DNA from: Endothia cerciana
Lineage: Eukaryota > Ascomycota > Sordariomycetes > Diaporthales > Cryphonectriaceae
NCBI GenBank assembly: GCA_026119935.1
Contig: JALRMH010000054.1
Location: 186,001 to 250,000, forward strand
Reading direction: 5' to 3'
Length of the DNA stretch: 64,000 nt
Shown here: positions 26,296 through 37,624 of the stretch, piece by piece
How the letters are laid out: each line of letters opens with the position of its first letter
How positions within the stretch are numbered: position 1 is the stretch's first letter
Program-made: the position numbers and the translations under genes
Notes under the pieces: model-generated
Told to the model about the DNA's origin: nothing
The model's database searches: none
What the model saw: the letters and a program-made list of their open reading frames with translations, nothing else

Positions 26296-26331
26296 GGTCG
26301 TCACCACGGTCGTGACCACGGTCGTGACCAC
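26296..26331. repeat. 12-base tandem repeat GGTCGTGACCAC, three copies
   Basis: Three head-to-tail copies, the first with one change (GGTCGTCACCAC). No gene covers it. Confidence 0.88.
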
Positions 26332-27027
26332 GGCCGATGTGGCGATGTCTTGGGTGCATGACCGAGAGTGGAGAGTCAGCTGGGCTGACGCCCTACTCGA
26401 ACGACAGATGGTGATTCGGCAACCTGTGAGCCCCGTATGTACTGTTCAGGGAACTCAGGTATTGCTCCAGGCCCGTGATAAATTCTGATATCCGCCAACA
26501 GCCTGGCGTGACGAACTCGCTGTGGTATCTCGGTATCAAGTTGTGATGAAGACTCGAGTGTTGCTCGTTGGGTGCATACGGCCTGCATAAGATGGACGGC
26601 ATAGGGTGACTTGCGAGTTTTCGAGGAGCGTGGTCATCCGAGTGGAAACATTTCACGGAACCGGCAAAGGTCAGACTTCAGAACAAAACCTCTGGCTCTC
26701 TCGCAGTATCCATGTTTGATCCTGCGCATATCCCTTTCTGCCAGCAACCTGTAGTTAAGCCTCAAAGGAAAAAAGGAGGGCTCTGGCGTGGGCTTGTTTG
26801 CCAGAATGTATAGCAACAAAGACTGCCTAGCCCCCACGGATCAAGCCAAGTGACAGGCACAAACACGTGGTCTTAGTGGTGATGTCGACAAACAGTCGCG
26901 AAATTAAAGCGAAGTAAGATCCGCCAACATGAAGTGCAAAAACAGCAGATATTAGCTCTCCGTTCTTGAAAAGAAGTATCCAACTGGGGAGCTCAGGCTC
27001 CATCCATAGCCTAACTCTGACCCAAAG

Positions 27028-27891
27028 ATGCCAACTCATTTCAGAACACCTGCGACGCAGCATCATCAAGCACAAGCCCACGCGACGCTGCTCAGAGGAC
27101 TTATGGATCGCAAGAACGGCTTCGATCCCCGACTCTTCTGCCCTTACGCCTCGGTGCCTTGGCATCCAGTCTACGGCCATCCGCAACCCCTTCCGTTCAC
27201 CGTCGTTCCAGCCTGGGAACACAGCCCTCGGCATACCTTTGGGCCATCTGCCAGCCCTTCCCGTCAGCAGAACATGCCGAAAGAGAGTCCATCCGACTCC
27301 TGGAACGCCAGGATTCCTCCTGGCAGCACGGGCAGACAGAGCCCACGAGTCTCCGAGGCTTGGGATGCCAATATCTCTGAGTCCGGAGCCATGGCTCCAT
27401 ACGGCCAGCAGCGTGTTCCAACCGCTCTGACGCTCCAGCAGCTTTCAATACGACTCGAGGACGCCATTCAGTTCTGTGAGGAGTGTGCCGCACAGTTTGA
27501 CAACGATGTCGAGAGTCTGGACTATTTGGATGCGAAGTGTCGCAATGAGCTCTGGACGAGGTTCTTGGAGTCGAAAATCAAGGACGACGAGCTGCGCAAG
27601 CATCTGTTCACGAATCTGGCAGCCGACGTGGAGTGCCACATACAGCGAGCTCTGCAATCTGCCAAACGAGATGCGAATGTCCAGCCTGGTGACATGGAAA
27701 AGTGCGATAGGCTCGAAAAAGTCGCTCACGAAGTACGCCTCCTCGAGGTGAGGTCGAGAAGGATCGCAAGGCTCCATAAAGAGGCTTCGACAGGCCTCAA
27801 CAAGTGCAAAGCCATGGCGGACGAGATGAGAACAATGATGGAAGTGACGAAGAAATTGCAGGACAACAGCGATAGTTCTGCGAAGTATTAG
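27028..27891 (+). CDS. Orphan protein with C-terminal coiled coil, 287 aa
   Basis: This intronless ORF starts at the ATG at 27028. I do not recognise a family. Residues 1-130 are Pro/Ser/His-rich and probably disordered. From about 135 the protein is strongly helical and charged (LTLQQLSIRLEDAIQFCEEC, ELWTRFLESKIKDDELRKHL, RRIARLHKEASTGLNKCKAM) and probably forms a coiled coil. The ordered heptad-like half, the long open frame and balanced composition support a real protein, unlike the short frames to its left. It is likely lineage-specific. The next gene on the same strand starts 2 kb downstream. Confidence 0.6.
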   Translation: MPTHFRTPATQHHQAQAHATLLRGLMDRKNGFDPRLFCPYASVPWHPVYGHPQPLPFTVVPAWEHSPRHTFGPSASPSRQQNMPKESPSDSWNARIPPGSTGRQSPRVSEAWDANISESGAMAPYGQQRVPTALTLQQLSIRLEDAIQFCEECAAQFDNDVESLDYLDAKCRNELWTRFLESKIKDDELRKHLFTNLAADVECHIQRALQSAKRDANVQPGDMEKCDRLEKVAHEVRLLEVRSRRIARLHKEASTGLNKCKAMADEMRTMMEVTKKLQDNSDSSAKY

Positions 27892-29899
27892 GAAGGGCTA
27901 GTTGGCCGGTATCTGCTCTGCATGGGAGCCGGTGGCGGCGGAGATAGGTTCTGAGCGATGTTGATGGCCGTAGGAGAACAGCATCAAGAAGTAGAGACTG
28001 AGTTGCGGGGGCAGCCGAGTAGTTTTAGGGGTGCGATTGGTAGCCCGCTAAGTCTTCAGGCACCCAACGTCCCCTTGGATTGAGGGATTGAGGCAAAACT
28101 GATTATGCGGTGCTTTTGGGCTTTGAGTGAGGACCGAGGCAGAGTGAGTGCTGTAGAAGTTGGTCAGCTCTTCCCGCTGTTAGATAGGCTCTCGACAATT
28201 GACAGAAAACTTCAGCACTGGAGTAACATCTCGATGATCTTTTGAATGTGGCGAAAACGATATTGAGATGGCGTTATGCAGGAGAAGACCAGCCTGCCGG
28301 TTTCGATCAAATCCCACCATGCCCAGCTAGCCATGAATTGGCAGGCAGTCTTTCTTCGGCTTCAATACTTGAGAGCAGGGTTCCACGAGCGCGCGTGCTG
28401 ACATTGTGTCCCCGCGGCAGCAGAATTTCTCATCACGATCACCATTATCTACTCACGCCCCGGTCCATGCCCATATCTGCCCCCCGAAACTCCAGAAGAC
28501 CATGGTCGATAACGAGTGACCAAACAGGTGGTACATTGGGCTGCCACAATATTGTTGATGTTCTCCGTTACCTGGCGAATAACGCCGGCATGGTCTAGGA
28601 CAATGGGTAGTCGCTCAAGAAGATGTCGATACCGCAGGTTTGTCAGGGGCGAAGTTGACAGCGCCAGATCGAGCAGGGAACACGGACGCCGGAGGTGCCG
28701 ACATTTGAAAGGTATCTGAGCTAAGGGTGAGCTCGACAGCCAAAGGTCGAAGCTGAGGCTACTAGGAGAGGGTATTGAGAGCCCACGGCGTTGCCACTGG
28801 TCCTCGAATGGCTATTTGCCCGTCTGCGAGAAGATGCAGCGCCGACGGTGGATGGACAGCAACGGCGGGGTAATAAGGGGTTTGTTCGAATGCGCTGTCT
28901 CCCATCCCCCTCTTGAGCCGCAGCACAGCTCGTTCAGTCTCGTTAGCAGTATCCTTCTTCGAACTGAAAGTTTGTGTACCACTGACCTTGAAATAAAGAA
29001 GTTGAAGCATCACCGCCCAGAGAATGATCGGAATTGAATGATGAGGTCTTCCTCCCACGAGGGGAGGTCAACCACACGCCACCCATTGCGCTTCAGCTTG
29101 TCGTCGCAAGCAATCCCGGCAGTGACCCTCCCAGAGGAACGGCTGGACTGGAGCCCCGCGTGAACAGGGACAGCCAGCGTCCTGCTTTTCTGATGCCAAC
29201 TGCGGAGGTGACATCACCTCGTGCCGTCACCGGCAGGACCGTCAACACTCGGCGCGCCCGAGGGCAAACGCTGAGTGATCAGGCGGACAGGCAAGCCTGA
29301 CCATTGGGACATACTCCGAATTTCTCATATGCCAGAATGAGGCCATGAGGCTCGAGAGATGATACTTGCGCAGATCTCTCCGTTTGTAGCATAGAAGGGT
29401 AGCGTTGAGGGCGGTGATGCTTGAGGGAAAGAGGAGAGAAGGAAAGGAGGGAGACCAGAAAGCTCGTCTTGAATTTTGATGTTGGAGTCACAAAAAGGTG
29501 CGTATGCGGCTCAAGCTTCGACGGCCAATCAGAATGCTGGGTCATACTCACTTCAAATGCTAAGGCAGGGGCCCCTCGCTCAGACCGCAGGGTCACCCTC
29601 CTGTCTGCTGTAAAAGTCACGATAAGATAAAAAATCGCTGGCCAGGCCGCCCCGGTTTCCCCAGATTCCGTCCAAAATAGATGCGCTATGCCGTCCTGAC
29701 AACTCTGATTCCATCTCAGGATTTTCATCGCCTCGCTATTATTCTCATCATCTTCGTCCACGCCGGAATGTTTGTTCTTTCAAAGCACTGCCATTTTTGG
29801 TAGTGCGCGTTGCCATTCTTGCTTCTCTTTTCCTTCTCGTCTGACTCGCCCCGTTCTTACATTGTGCCACCTGGTCTCTCTGGGCTCAGAATTCCAGCC
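27892..29899. other. Spacer between the orphan gene and the methyltransferase gene
   Basis: No supported ORF. A minus-strand frame at 29279-29761 would begin with GTG inside the likely promoter of the methyltransferase gene and shows no family pattern. The final 150 bases are pyrimidine-rich, typical of a fungal 5' UTR. Confidence 0.55.
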
Positions 29900-30999
29900 A
29901 TGGCCGTCTCTGCGTTTGACCTGCCTCAAGTCTGGCAGAAGCCTGCCGCTGGCGACCTCATCGGATCTCTTAGACAACTCCGCGTCGATCCGCCTGTGTG
30001 GAACCTTAAGATCCCTCGCGCTGAGGTTCTCAAACAGCAAGACACTACAGTGCAGCATCGAAGGGAAATCGCGGCTTACTTGGCCACGATCATCAAGAGC
30101 GAGTTGTCCTGGATAGACGAGGAGGAGGACAGAGAGGCTATCTGGGCGGAGGCGAGCAAACGGTTCTCGGAGCGCTGCGGACGGAGTGGTAAGGCCTCCT
30201 GTTCTCCGGGTTGTTCGTTGAGGACTGCATGCTCACGCTCGGCTTAGCTATGGGCGAGATCACTCGACGATGGCCCTTTGAGGGGCCCGGGTACCCGCCT
30301 TTTGACCTCATCGTCAGAGAACCGCCTCTGACGGGCGACAACCTCGGCTTGAAGACGTGGGGCTCCTCCTATGTACTTGCACAAATGTTGCATACCGTCG
30401 GCGAGACCTCGTTGTCACATCTGCTTGAGAGAAAGGGCAACCAGGCTAAGCCATCGGCGCTAGAACTTGGGTCAGGAACCGGTCTTCTAGGGTTGGCCGC
30501 TGCAGCCATCTGGCGAACACATATCATCCTTAGTGATCTACAGGAAATTATGCCAAACCTAGCCCACAATGTCGGTCAAAACCGTGACATAATACAAGAG
30601 CGAGGTGGCAGTGTCGATGCTGGCGCTCTGACTTGGGGCGGAGACGGAGACGAAATTGACCCTGTCCTCTTCACTACCAAGAACAATTTCGAGATTGTCA
30701 TCGTTGCCGATCCGCTCTACGACGACGAGCATCCAAGTCTCCTGGCTGGTGCTATCGACGAACAGCTCACTCTTGACCGAGAGGCCAGGGCCATGGTCAT
30801 GGTCCCTCAGCGCGATGCCGTCACAGTCAGGCTTCTTACAGCGTTCAGAACGGAGATGGCCTCCAAGTCAACACCGCTCGTCTGCTTGGAAGAGAGCGTT
30901 GTCGCAGGTCAAGATGACTGGGGCGGGGATGAGGACGAAGAAGCGGGCCACGTAAAGTGCTGGCTAGGAGTTTTTGGGAGGCGGTTGCAAAATGATTAG
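29900..30999 (+). CDS. Efm2/Rrg1-type protein-lysine N-methyltransferase (seven-beta-strand), 346 aa
   Basis: Two exons, 29900-30188 and 30248-30999, are joined across a 59 bp intron (GTAAGG to CTTAG), giving SERCGRSAMGEITRRW at the junction. An N-terminal helical region (about 1-95) precedes the Rossmann-like domain. PLTGDNLGLKTWGSSYVLA leads to the SAM-binding glycine motif LELGSGTGLLGLA at about residues 168-180. VIVADPLYDDEHP follows near the active site. This arrangement is typical of the METTL21-like family, whose yeast members Efm2/Rrg1 methylate elongation factor lysines. The exact substrate here is inferred. It converges with the amidase relic. Confidence 0.82.
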
Positions 31000-31323
31000 A
31001 GCAAAGTAAGAGCAAATTTGATACCCTTCGTAGAGTTAGAGATAGACATATTCGTGTGAATCGCGAAACTCGTGCTACTCGATACATCTCTCTCCGCGTG
31101 TCGTCGTTTTCCGTCTCTACGTATCATCAACTGGGTACCGTTCCTCCACCCCTTCTATCGTCTATTGAAAGGGCAGCTGGCATTGCAGTGACCATGCTCA
31201 GTAGAATAATCATATTTCCCTTCTGGGCATGACCTGCCTCGGCTGGCCCACGCTGGTCTTCCTGTGTCCTCGGGTAAAAGGTCTTGGTTTGAGCGAGATC
31301 GTGCAAGTCAAAATCCTCAATTG
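31000..31323. other. Short convergent 3' spacer
   Basis: No ORF or repeat of note. It probably holds the 3' UTR of the methyltransferase gene. Confidence 0.5.
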
Positions 31324-33240
31324 CTACAATCCTGAGAAGATCCGTGATCCCGTGTCAACTTGCGCAGGCCGCCCATTCTCTTTCAGGACTCTGCTCATAG
31401 CGTCCAGAATCCACTGATCTGTGCCTGGTGAGCCGACCACATTGAGAGCTACTGGCAGAAACTCTTCCCTGTTCGTAATTCTTGAGTGGTAAGGAACCTC
31501 GACAATTGGTATGACGACGTCCGGAGCACGGAGAATGGGCGACAGGAAGAGCTCATCGGTCGCGGTTTGATACTCCGGCGACTTTGACACCTCGTCGCGA
31601 TAATGAGGCTCAACTGACGAGATGAGCAAGACCATTAGGATTCTCTTGTGTCGAAAGACGTTCTCAAGCAACCAAGACCTGTATATGTCAGATCTCCTTA
31701 ACCCTTCAGCATACTGTTCAGCTGTCACGCCAGCGCCAGCGGCCCAACGTCGTTCTACGAAAGGAATGACGTATGGCTTGTGGTTAAAAGCTCGAGAGTA
31801 TTCATGGCGGAACTCATCCGTGGCATGATAGAAGCTGTAATAGTTTATGTGAATGATTACGTCGTGCATAAATGTCTGACACAACACCATCCGGGGGCGA
31901 GGCGTCCCACAGTCTCCGTATGGACAGCTCGACGGTAGAGGTGCCCAGCGATGTCACTGTGTCATCCAAAGACAAGTCGATAATCTTCATCTGAGCTAGT
32001 ACATAAGTAAGCAGGTAATCCATGAGATATACGATCTCGACAAGTCCGCCTAGCTTTCCGAGCAGTTGATGCGCCTTTAGTGACCAGATCGACGCAACGT
32101 CCTTGATGATACTCAAGTTCCTCGCAAATATGCAGGGCGTATCGAATTGTATTGGAATCATGCCATCTAAAGGCACGGCATCGTGAGACGGTCGGAATTG
32201 GTATATGCCATTAATCAGTACCGGACGTCGACCACTGCCAGAAATATCAATCCCAAGGGCACAGTCGATCCAAGGATACGCTACAACCGCAACAGCGCTG
32301 CCACTACTGCTGCCAGCCGGAGACTGGTAACCATCTCCTCTTGGATTTGAAGGAGTCTGGAAGTCGACGGCATCGAGAGGGTACCTCTCTTGCAGTCATA
32401 GAGCTCAGGTTCGTGAGGCCCAGGATATGGTGGCCGCAGTCTACAAGTGATTATATGACATCCGCTGAGTATTCAGCTGGGGGACGACAGCCGATAATAT
32501 GAAGAGTTGCATCATGATATTTTCAGGCCTTTCAGACGGAACAGATCTTTGACAGCTATCCTGAGTGGGAGACTTCTGTGGCGGGATGTTGACATCAAGC
32601 GTGATGGCACAGCGACACTCAATGTGGCATACTCAGTACCCGCAACGCGTAACTGCTGGAAAGACTCAGATGCAGGACTAACGATGAGGGGTCAGCTCAG
32701 AATCCTCTGCAGAGCCATGGCCGCGCGCACGCACCTGTGACCGGCCTGCGGTTTCAGAGTCGTCAGGAATGCCTTCTGAGTATCGTCATACAAGCGGCAC
32801 ACGCGCATCAGCCTGGATTCGGCGTAGACATACGTGCCCGTCTGCAGAGACGAGAGCCTGCTAGAACTGATGTCGAGCCATTTATTTCCCCTGCTGGTGA
32901 GGTATTTGCGCGTATAGTCTGTAAGGTCCTGGTCGCCGCGGCGCGTCAAGAGTATCAATCCTTCAATGAAGGACCACTTGTCCGCTTCACACAAGGCTTG
33001 GTCGACTGTGTCTGCACTGATACAGGGTGTGTCTTCGCTGATCTCTACGACAGACACCAAAAATGTGACACCACTATCTTGTATGTACGGCGGCTGATAC
33101 TATTGTTATCGGCCATCAGTATTAGGACGAGCCACGGTCCCAGAGAGCCACAACTTACAACAATAACAGATCTGCCAAAAGCCACATAACGGGCTTCGTT
33201 GACATTGAAGATAGTCTCAACACTCAAGGGCATAGAAAAG
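31324..33240 (-). pseudogene. Decayed amidase-signature family gene
   Basis: Successive minus-strand frames read as one amidase, but they are broken. 33060-32692 and the next stretch give TEYATLSVAVPSRL and then IAVKDLFRLKGLK, where the catalytic-lysine region is normal. A stop at 32514-32512 and another at 32475-32473 follow. After a frame change, a stop at 32453-32451 comes next. The signature region is then readable: FQTPSNPRGDGYQSPAGSSSG and CALGIDISGSGRRP, keeping the serine pair. A further frame change near 31890 separates it from the C-terminal part (FYHATDEFRHEYSRAF to 31324). The second conserved lysine motif (GKTK in relatives) reads GLTN. Fungal relatives often carry an Arp1-like N-terminal domain and act on amides. 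At least three stops and two frame changes make it nonfunctional as read. Confidence 0.78.
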
Positions 33241-33458
33241 TTGCAGCCTCAAATCGCCAACCGTCATCTGCCCTTGTTCCAACCATATTCGTCTATGCCA
33301 GATCGCGGCGTGAATCCAAAGGTTGATTCAGAGCATATTTTGCATTGTACCATCTTGCCGGTAGACTAGGGCGTACTCGAGAATGGCAGCAATACCGTTC
33401 ACGAAAGGTGCCACTGGTACAAACTCTAGACCAAAGTCGATCGGCTGAATGCAACTGT

Positions 33459-35545
33459 CTATATCGCATCCTCAAAATGCTCAGCCTCATCCGCCAGCTT
33501 GCCACCATCCTCCCCGGCTCTTCTATTACTCAGCGCTGCAAGGTGGCGATCCCGCAGCTTCCTCGCTCTAGCACCCGAGCAGGTGTCTCTTGTAGCACCA
33601 GCGAGGATGTTGCCTTCGAAGAGCAGCCCGACGCTCTCCAGCGGGACGCCTTTCGTCTCCGGGACACAGAACACTGCATACAGGAGCATCAGGGCGCAGC
33701 ACGCGCCGAAGAGCAGGTATGTGCCGAACGTGATGTCTTTGAGCATGATTGGTGTGAGCTTCGCGATGACAAAGTTGAAGAGCCACTGCGTCATGAGGGA
33801 CGCTGCCATGACCAGGGAGCGCACTGAGAAGAAAGTCAGCCTTGTCAGCGTTCCGATTGTAAGAAGATGGACACCCACCATGGTTGGGAGAGCACTCCGA
33901 CGCCAAGATGAACGGGATGGGACCCCAGCCGAATGAGTAAAACACGACGAAGAGGTAGACGCAAATAATGGCGAAGATGTTGTTCCCCGAAAGCGACTTG
34001 TCAGTGGGGTGGACGGCCTGATTGATGCCGATGTAGAACATGGCAAATGCCTGCCCAGCAGCTCCAAAGATGAGAGACCACTGTATGAGGACGGGACCAA
34101 TCGTTAGCTCATCTCTGCCTTGGTGGGAAAGAATTACAGCCAAGTCGGCGTACCTTTCGTCCGGCCTGTTCAACGCCAAACAGCAAAGCAAGCGTAGTGA
34201 AGACCACCTTGACGACGCCATAGATACCTGTAGCAAACAGACCTGCCGATGAACTCGACAACCCCACACTTTCGAATATTTGTCTGCAGCGCGAGGGTCA
34301 GTACAATACAGAGGCAAAATGGTACCTCGGGGGGGTCGCTCACGGGCTATAGTAGTTGATACTATTTGTTCCGGTCCACTGTTGCCAGAACATAAGCACC
34401 ACCCCGATACTGGCCTGATAAAAAGCCTTCTTGCTCGAGCAAGCCGCCCTCGCCTGCATGCCGAGAGAGAGCTTCTCCTTGCCCTCAAAATCGGCGACAA
34501 TCTCGTCCAGCTCCTCCTGCAGCGCGGGGTCGTCCTCCGGCAGGACACGAACGTGCGACAGGGCGCGCCTGGCCTGGGAGATACGGTTCTTCTCGACGAG
34601 CCAGCGCGGAGACTCGTTCTGAAAGAAGACGAGGAGAAGCATCAGGCCCGGAAGCATCTGCAGGGCGAAGGGGATGCGCCATTGTGCCGAGTTGGTGGGG
34701 TCGGTGATCTGTTTGGTGATCCCATAGTTGACGAAGTAAGAGATCATTATCCCCGTGACGTTGAAGAGTTGCATGCTGCGTGGTTCATCAGTCCGGCTTC
34801 AGGCTGACAAGGAAATGGGAGACACAGACCATCCAATGCAGCGCCCTCTAATCTCTCGATTCGCGTTCTCACCGATATACGTCGGGACGACAGCGGAGAT
34901 GAGACCCACGCCGAAGCCGCCGACGAATCGTCCGACGTAGAGCTGAGCAAGGTTTGTTGTGCCGATGGCACAACATGTTTGTATGATAGAGCCGGCCAGG
35001 AAGACAAGATCGGCCAAGATGAGAGACCACTTGCGACCACTGTACTCAAGTCAATAACAGCTCGGCAGTATCAGATAAGCCACATGATTGAAGGGGAGGG
35101 ACCAACATCTTATCGCTCAGCCAAAACGAAGCAGCAGCGCCAAAGAAGCAGCCCCCCTGGAGAACAGAGACGATGTTGCCCTGCAGGTTGGCGTACGAGG
35201 CGCTCTCGGGGTCAAGATTGAAAGAGTGTTGAAACCCCTTCATGGTGAGAACTCCTCCAATGAGACCGGTGTCCCAGCTATCATTTCCCGTCAGTTCCAC
35301 GCTCGTGTGAGCATGCACAGCACAACTGACCCAAAAAGCATGCCCCCAAAGGAGGACACGGCGGTGAGGACATAGGCCCGTCTGTGAGCCTGGACGCTCT
35401 CCCATATTCTTTTGGGAGGCAGCACGGCTATCGGCGACGACTCGGATGGCATGATTAAAGGCGTATCTTCAGTCGGGTCACATATGCGTGTACTAGAACT
35501 CGAGGGCGATGATACCTCAACAAGAAGAGGTCGAGCACTACTCAT
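33459..35545 (-). CDS. MFS sugar/quinate-type transporter, 574 aa
   Basis: Seven exons: 35545-35331, 35277-35107, 35039-34830, 34775-34344, 34283-34154, 34080-33879 and 33823-33459. All phases agree and introns are 53-73 bp. The start at 35545 gives MSSARPLLVE and a 60-residue cytosolic tail. The sugar-porter landmarks appear in order: FGGMLFGWDTGLIGG in helix 1, SDKIGRK after helix 2, YVGRFVGGFGVGLISAVVPTY, NESPRWLVEK, FWQQWTGTNSINYYSPQIFE, and PETKGVPLESVGLLFEGN at the end of helix 12. It should be a 12-helix plasma-membrane symporter. Substrate is unknown; a quinate, inositol or hexose type is possible. Donor GTTGGT of intron 2 is weak but is the only one restoring the SDKIGRK motif. The amidase relic lies just downstream. 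Confidence 0.88.
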
Positions 35546-36870
35546 GTTGCCTATGCTTGGAGAGAACAGCAAGGAAACAACAGCAGGCTCATCTCAAGGG
35601 CCCAAGCTGATTGCTCGTCGGGACCCTCGTGGGGATCCTCGGCGGGAGATTGAATTGCCGACTCATGAGGCTCCCACCTGGCATACTACCCAGCTGCTGC
35701 ATGAGCGCGTCGTGCTTCGGTGGTGGCTGCGCCGAAGAGATCGGCCGATAGTGGACGCCCTGACGTGACGGCAACCCCCGCATCCCCGGAGCGTAGCCCC
35801 AAGAGCACGAGTGGGTCTGGGGAAGCGATACTATGTAGATGGGGACGAAGCTGCGGCGGCACCGCGAACAGGATTTCTCTTCTTTTCAGCCGACCCACCT
35901 TCCTAACTCCTCAATGTTCACCCCACCTTTGGAGCTGGCTTCCTTGAAATCGACCGTAGGATAAATCGTTCATTATACAAGATTTCATATTTGGAAACCG
36001 GTTATGTGATGGTGATCAACCGTCAAGCAACGGACTCCGAGTGGGGAAGCCATTTGCTACCTGTGGCCTTGAACTCCGCATAGCACTGGTCATCGTGGTG
36101 GCCTCTATAGCTCACTCCTAAAACCACTTTTATACTATGCGGACACTGATCACGGACACTTGTGCGCGAAGTTCTTAACCAGTCTGCGCGCTCTACGAGC
36201 ACTGTCATCTTAGGAGCCAGTATCCATCCCTTGGGTCCCTGCTGGCATTCCCGGCACCGGTCCGAATCGCCGCCGGAGAGCTTACTCGCGGTACAGCACC
36301 ACCCTTAATGCCGGCTGTGATGATCACGCCAAGAGTTCAGTTCTCCTACCAGGACACATCCGCATTAGTCGCGTAATTTCTCATCTCGGGGTGAGCATAA
36401 TCGCCTAGCTCTCCAGGCTCCCTGAGCTGCTCTAAGACAAGTGGACCTGCCGAGATGATATTGAATTCCGAAGCGTTGGGCGCGTCGTTTGGAAATTCAC
36501 GATCCCACGTGTACTCCGAGACAACAGTCTCGCCCGCAGCCATCACAATTTCAGCCCTTGAGCCATTGACCGAAACGCTTGGGATCCGGAGCTTTGATAG
36601 TGAATCTACCTGCTTTGCTTGAGTGCGAATCGAGTCTGAATTGTGGTACAGATATTACAACCGAAGTAAAAGGATAGGCTGCGCAAACCAGACCAAAAAG
36701 AGCAAAAGTGGCTGGCCGTATGACGTACAGACATGCTCCCGCGCTCAAAAAATTGTTCGTCAGGTCATATCATAGGCCTCACCCTCACACGAACCGGGCT
36801 AGTATCGAGCATAACTGTGTTGGCTCCGGATGTGCTCTGCCAAAATCTGATGCCGTGTGCTCATGCTCGT
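35546..36870. other. Spacer with a possible gene fragment on the minus strand
   Basis: Two adjacent minus-strand frames, 36748-36551 and 36546-36346, look somewhat protein-like (EYTWDREFPNDAPNASEF, then GELGDYAHPEMRNYATNAD). No family was recognised and no splice join completes them. The rest shows nothing. They may be the remains of a broken gene beside the amidase relic. Confidence 0.35.
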
Positions 36871-37624
36871 TTATTGTGTCTTGAAGAGTAGGATGGCGCA
36901 GTGACCGAGGTAGAAGTATATGAAGTGCTTGGTTTCTATCGCACTGTCAGCGCTCCTTTTCTCTACGGACCCGACCTCGTGCTGCTTAGCTCCGGCCATG
37001 CTCAGCAGAAGGAGCCGAGGAGAGGCAGGGGAGGCAAGGAATAAAGGCCTAGGCAGGCGGCCATACCGTGAGTAACGAAGCTTCCGAAGTTGCGGCCCAC
37101 GATGCAGTGCCACGTGGGACCCTTCCGGTCGTCGAATGTCTTCTTGATGTGTTGCGCGATGTCCTGCAACCATGCTCTTGTCAACCAACGTACTTCTGGC
37201 TTGGGATGGGGAAGCAAATCGGTCTCGCGAGGACCTGAGGGGGCTAGGGCAGGGCGAAAGCAGCGCGTTTCGTCTCGAGGGAACTTGAGGGAAGACTTGG
37301 TTGGAGTGTACCTTCTCGATGGTGAACTTGGCCATGGCCTCCTGAGCTGTTCAGCCTTGTCAGCATACCGACGGTCTCACATGTACGAGACGGACTTATG
37401 CTTCCACTTACCCACTTCAATAACCTCCTGCGACATCTCCTCCGTCTTGCCCCTGAATGTCAGCCTCGGGTAACACAATCTCGTACAGACTGGAGTCCCA
37501 CCATATCAGCGCTCTTGACCTGAGCCTCGAGCTGCTTGTCCCGAGTGCCGGGGGACGTCGCGCCTGTGTCGACCATGGCTGCGGAGCGTCTCTTGGAGGT
37601 CTTAGGTGAGCTAGAATCAGCCAT
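36871..37624 (-). CDS. Cytoplasmic dynein light chain LC8, 117 aa
   Basis: Five exons: 37624-37502, 37445-37412, 37346-37312, 37163-37067 and 36935-36871, all in phase. The protein carries the LC8 core: DIAQHIKKTFDD, PTWHCIVGRNFGSFVTHE and TKHFIYFYLGHCAILLFKTQ. LC8 is a dimeric hub that binds dynein intermediate chain and many other partners in a groove. In fungi it supports nuclear migration and hyphal growth (nudG in Aspergillus). A 30-residue Ser/Lys-rich N-terminal extension precedes the usual start of homology, as is common in ascomycetes. Intron 1 must end at AAG (37446), since the nearer CAG breaks the frame. It is divergent from MRD1. Confidence 0.93.

Larger units (their letters stand above)
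16949..27027. other. 10 kb stretch without a convincing gene, rich in simple repeats
   Basis: It lies between the divergent ELL gene and the orphan gene at 27028. Many ORFs of 60-240 codons occur, but all have low-complexity or frame-shadow composition and none carries a recognisable domain or consistent splice-joined exons. It holds several microsatellites and G or C homopolymers, for example near 17115, 18647, 20843, 22129 and 25447. No tRNA box B or rRNA was seen. Promoters, noncoding RNA or a rapidly evolving gene could be hidden here. Confidence 0.6.

Noticed and set aside
31845..31890. Possible intron joining the two amidase fragments
   Set aside because: A 46-base GT-AG join is formally possible, but it deletes a conserved stretch and cannot explain the upstream stops.
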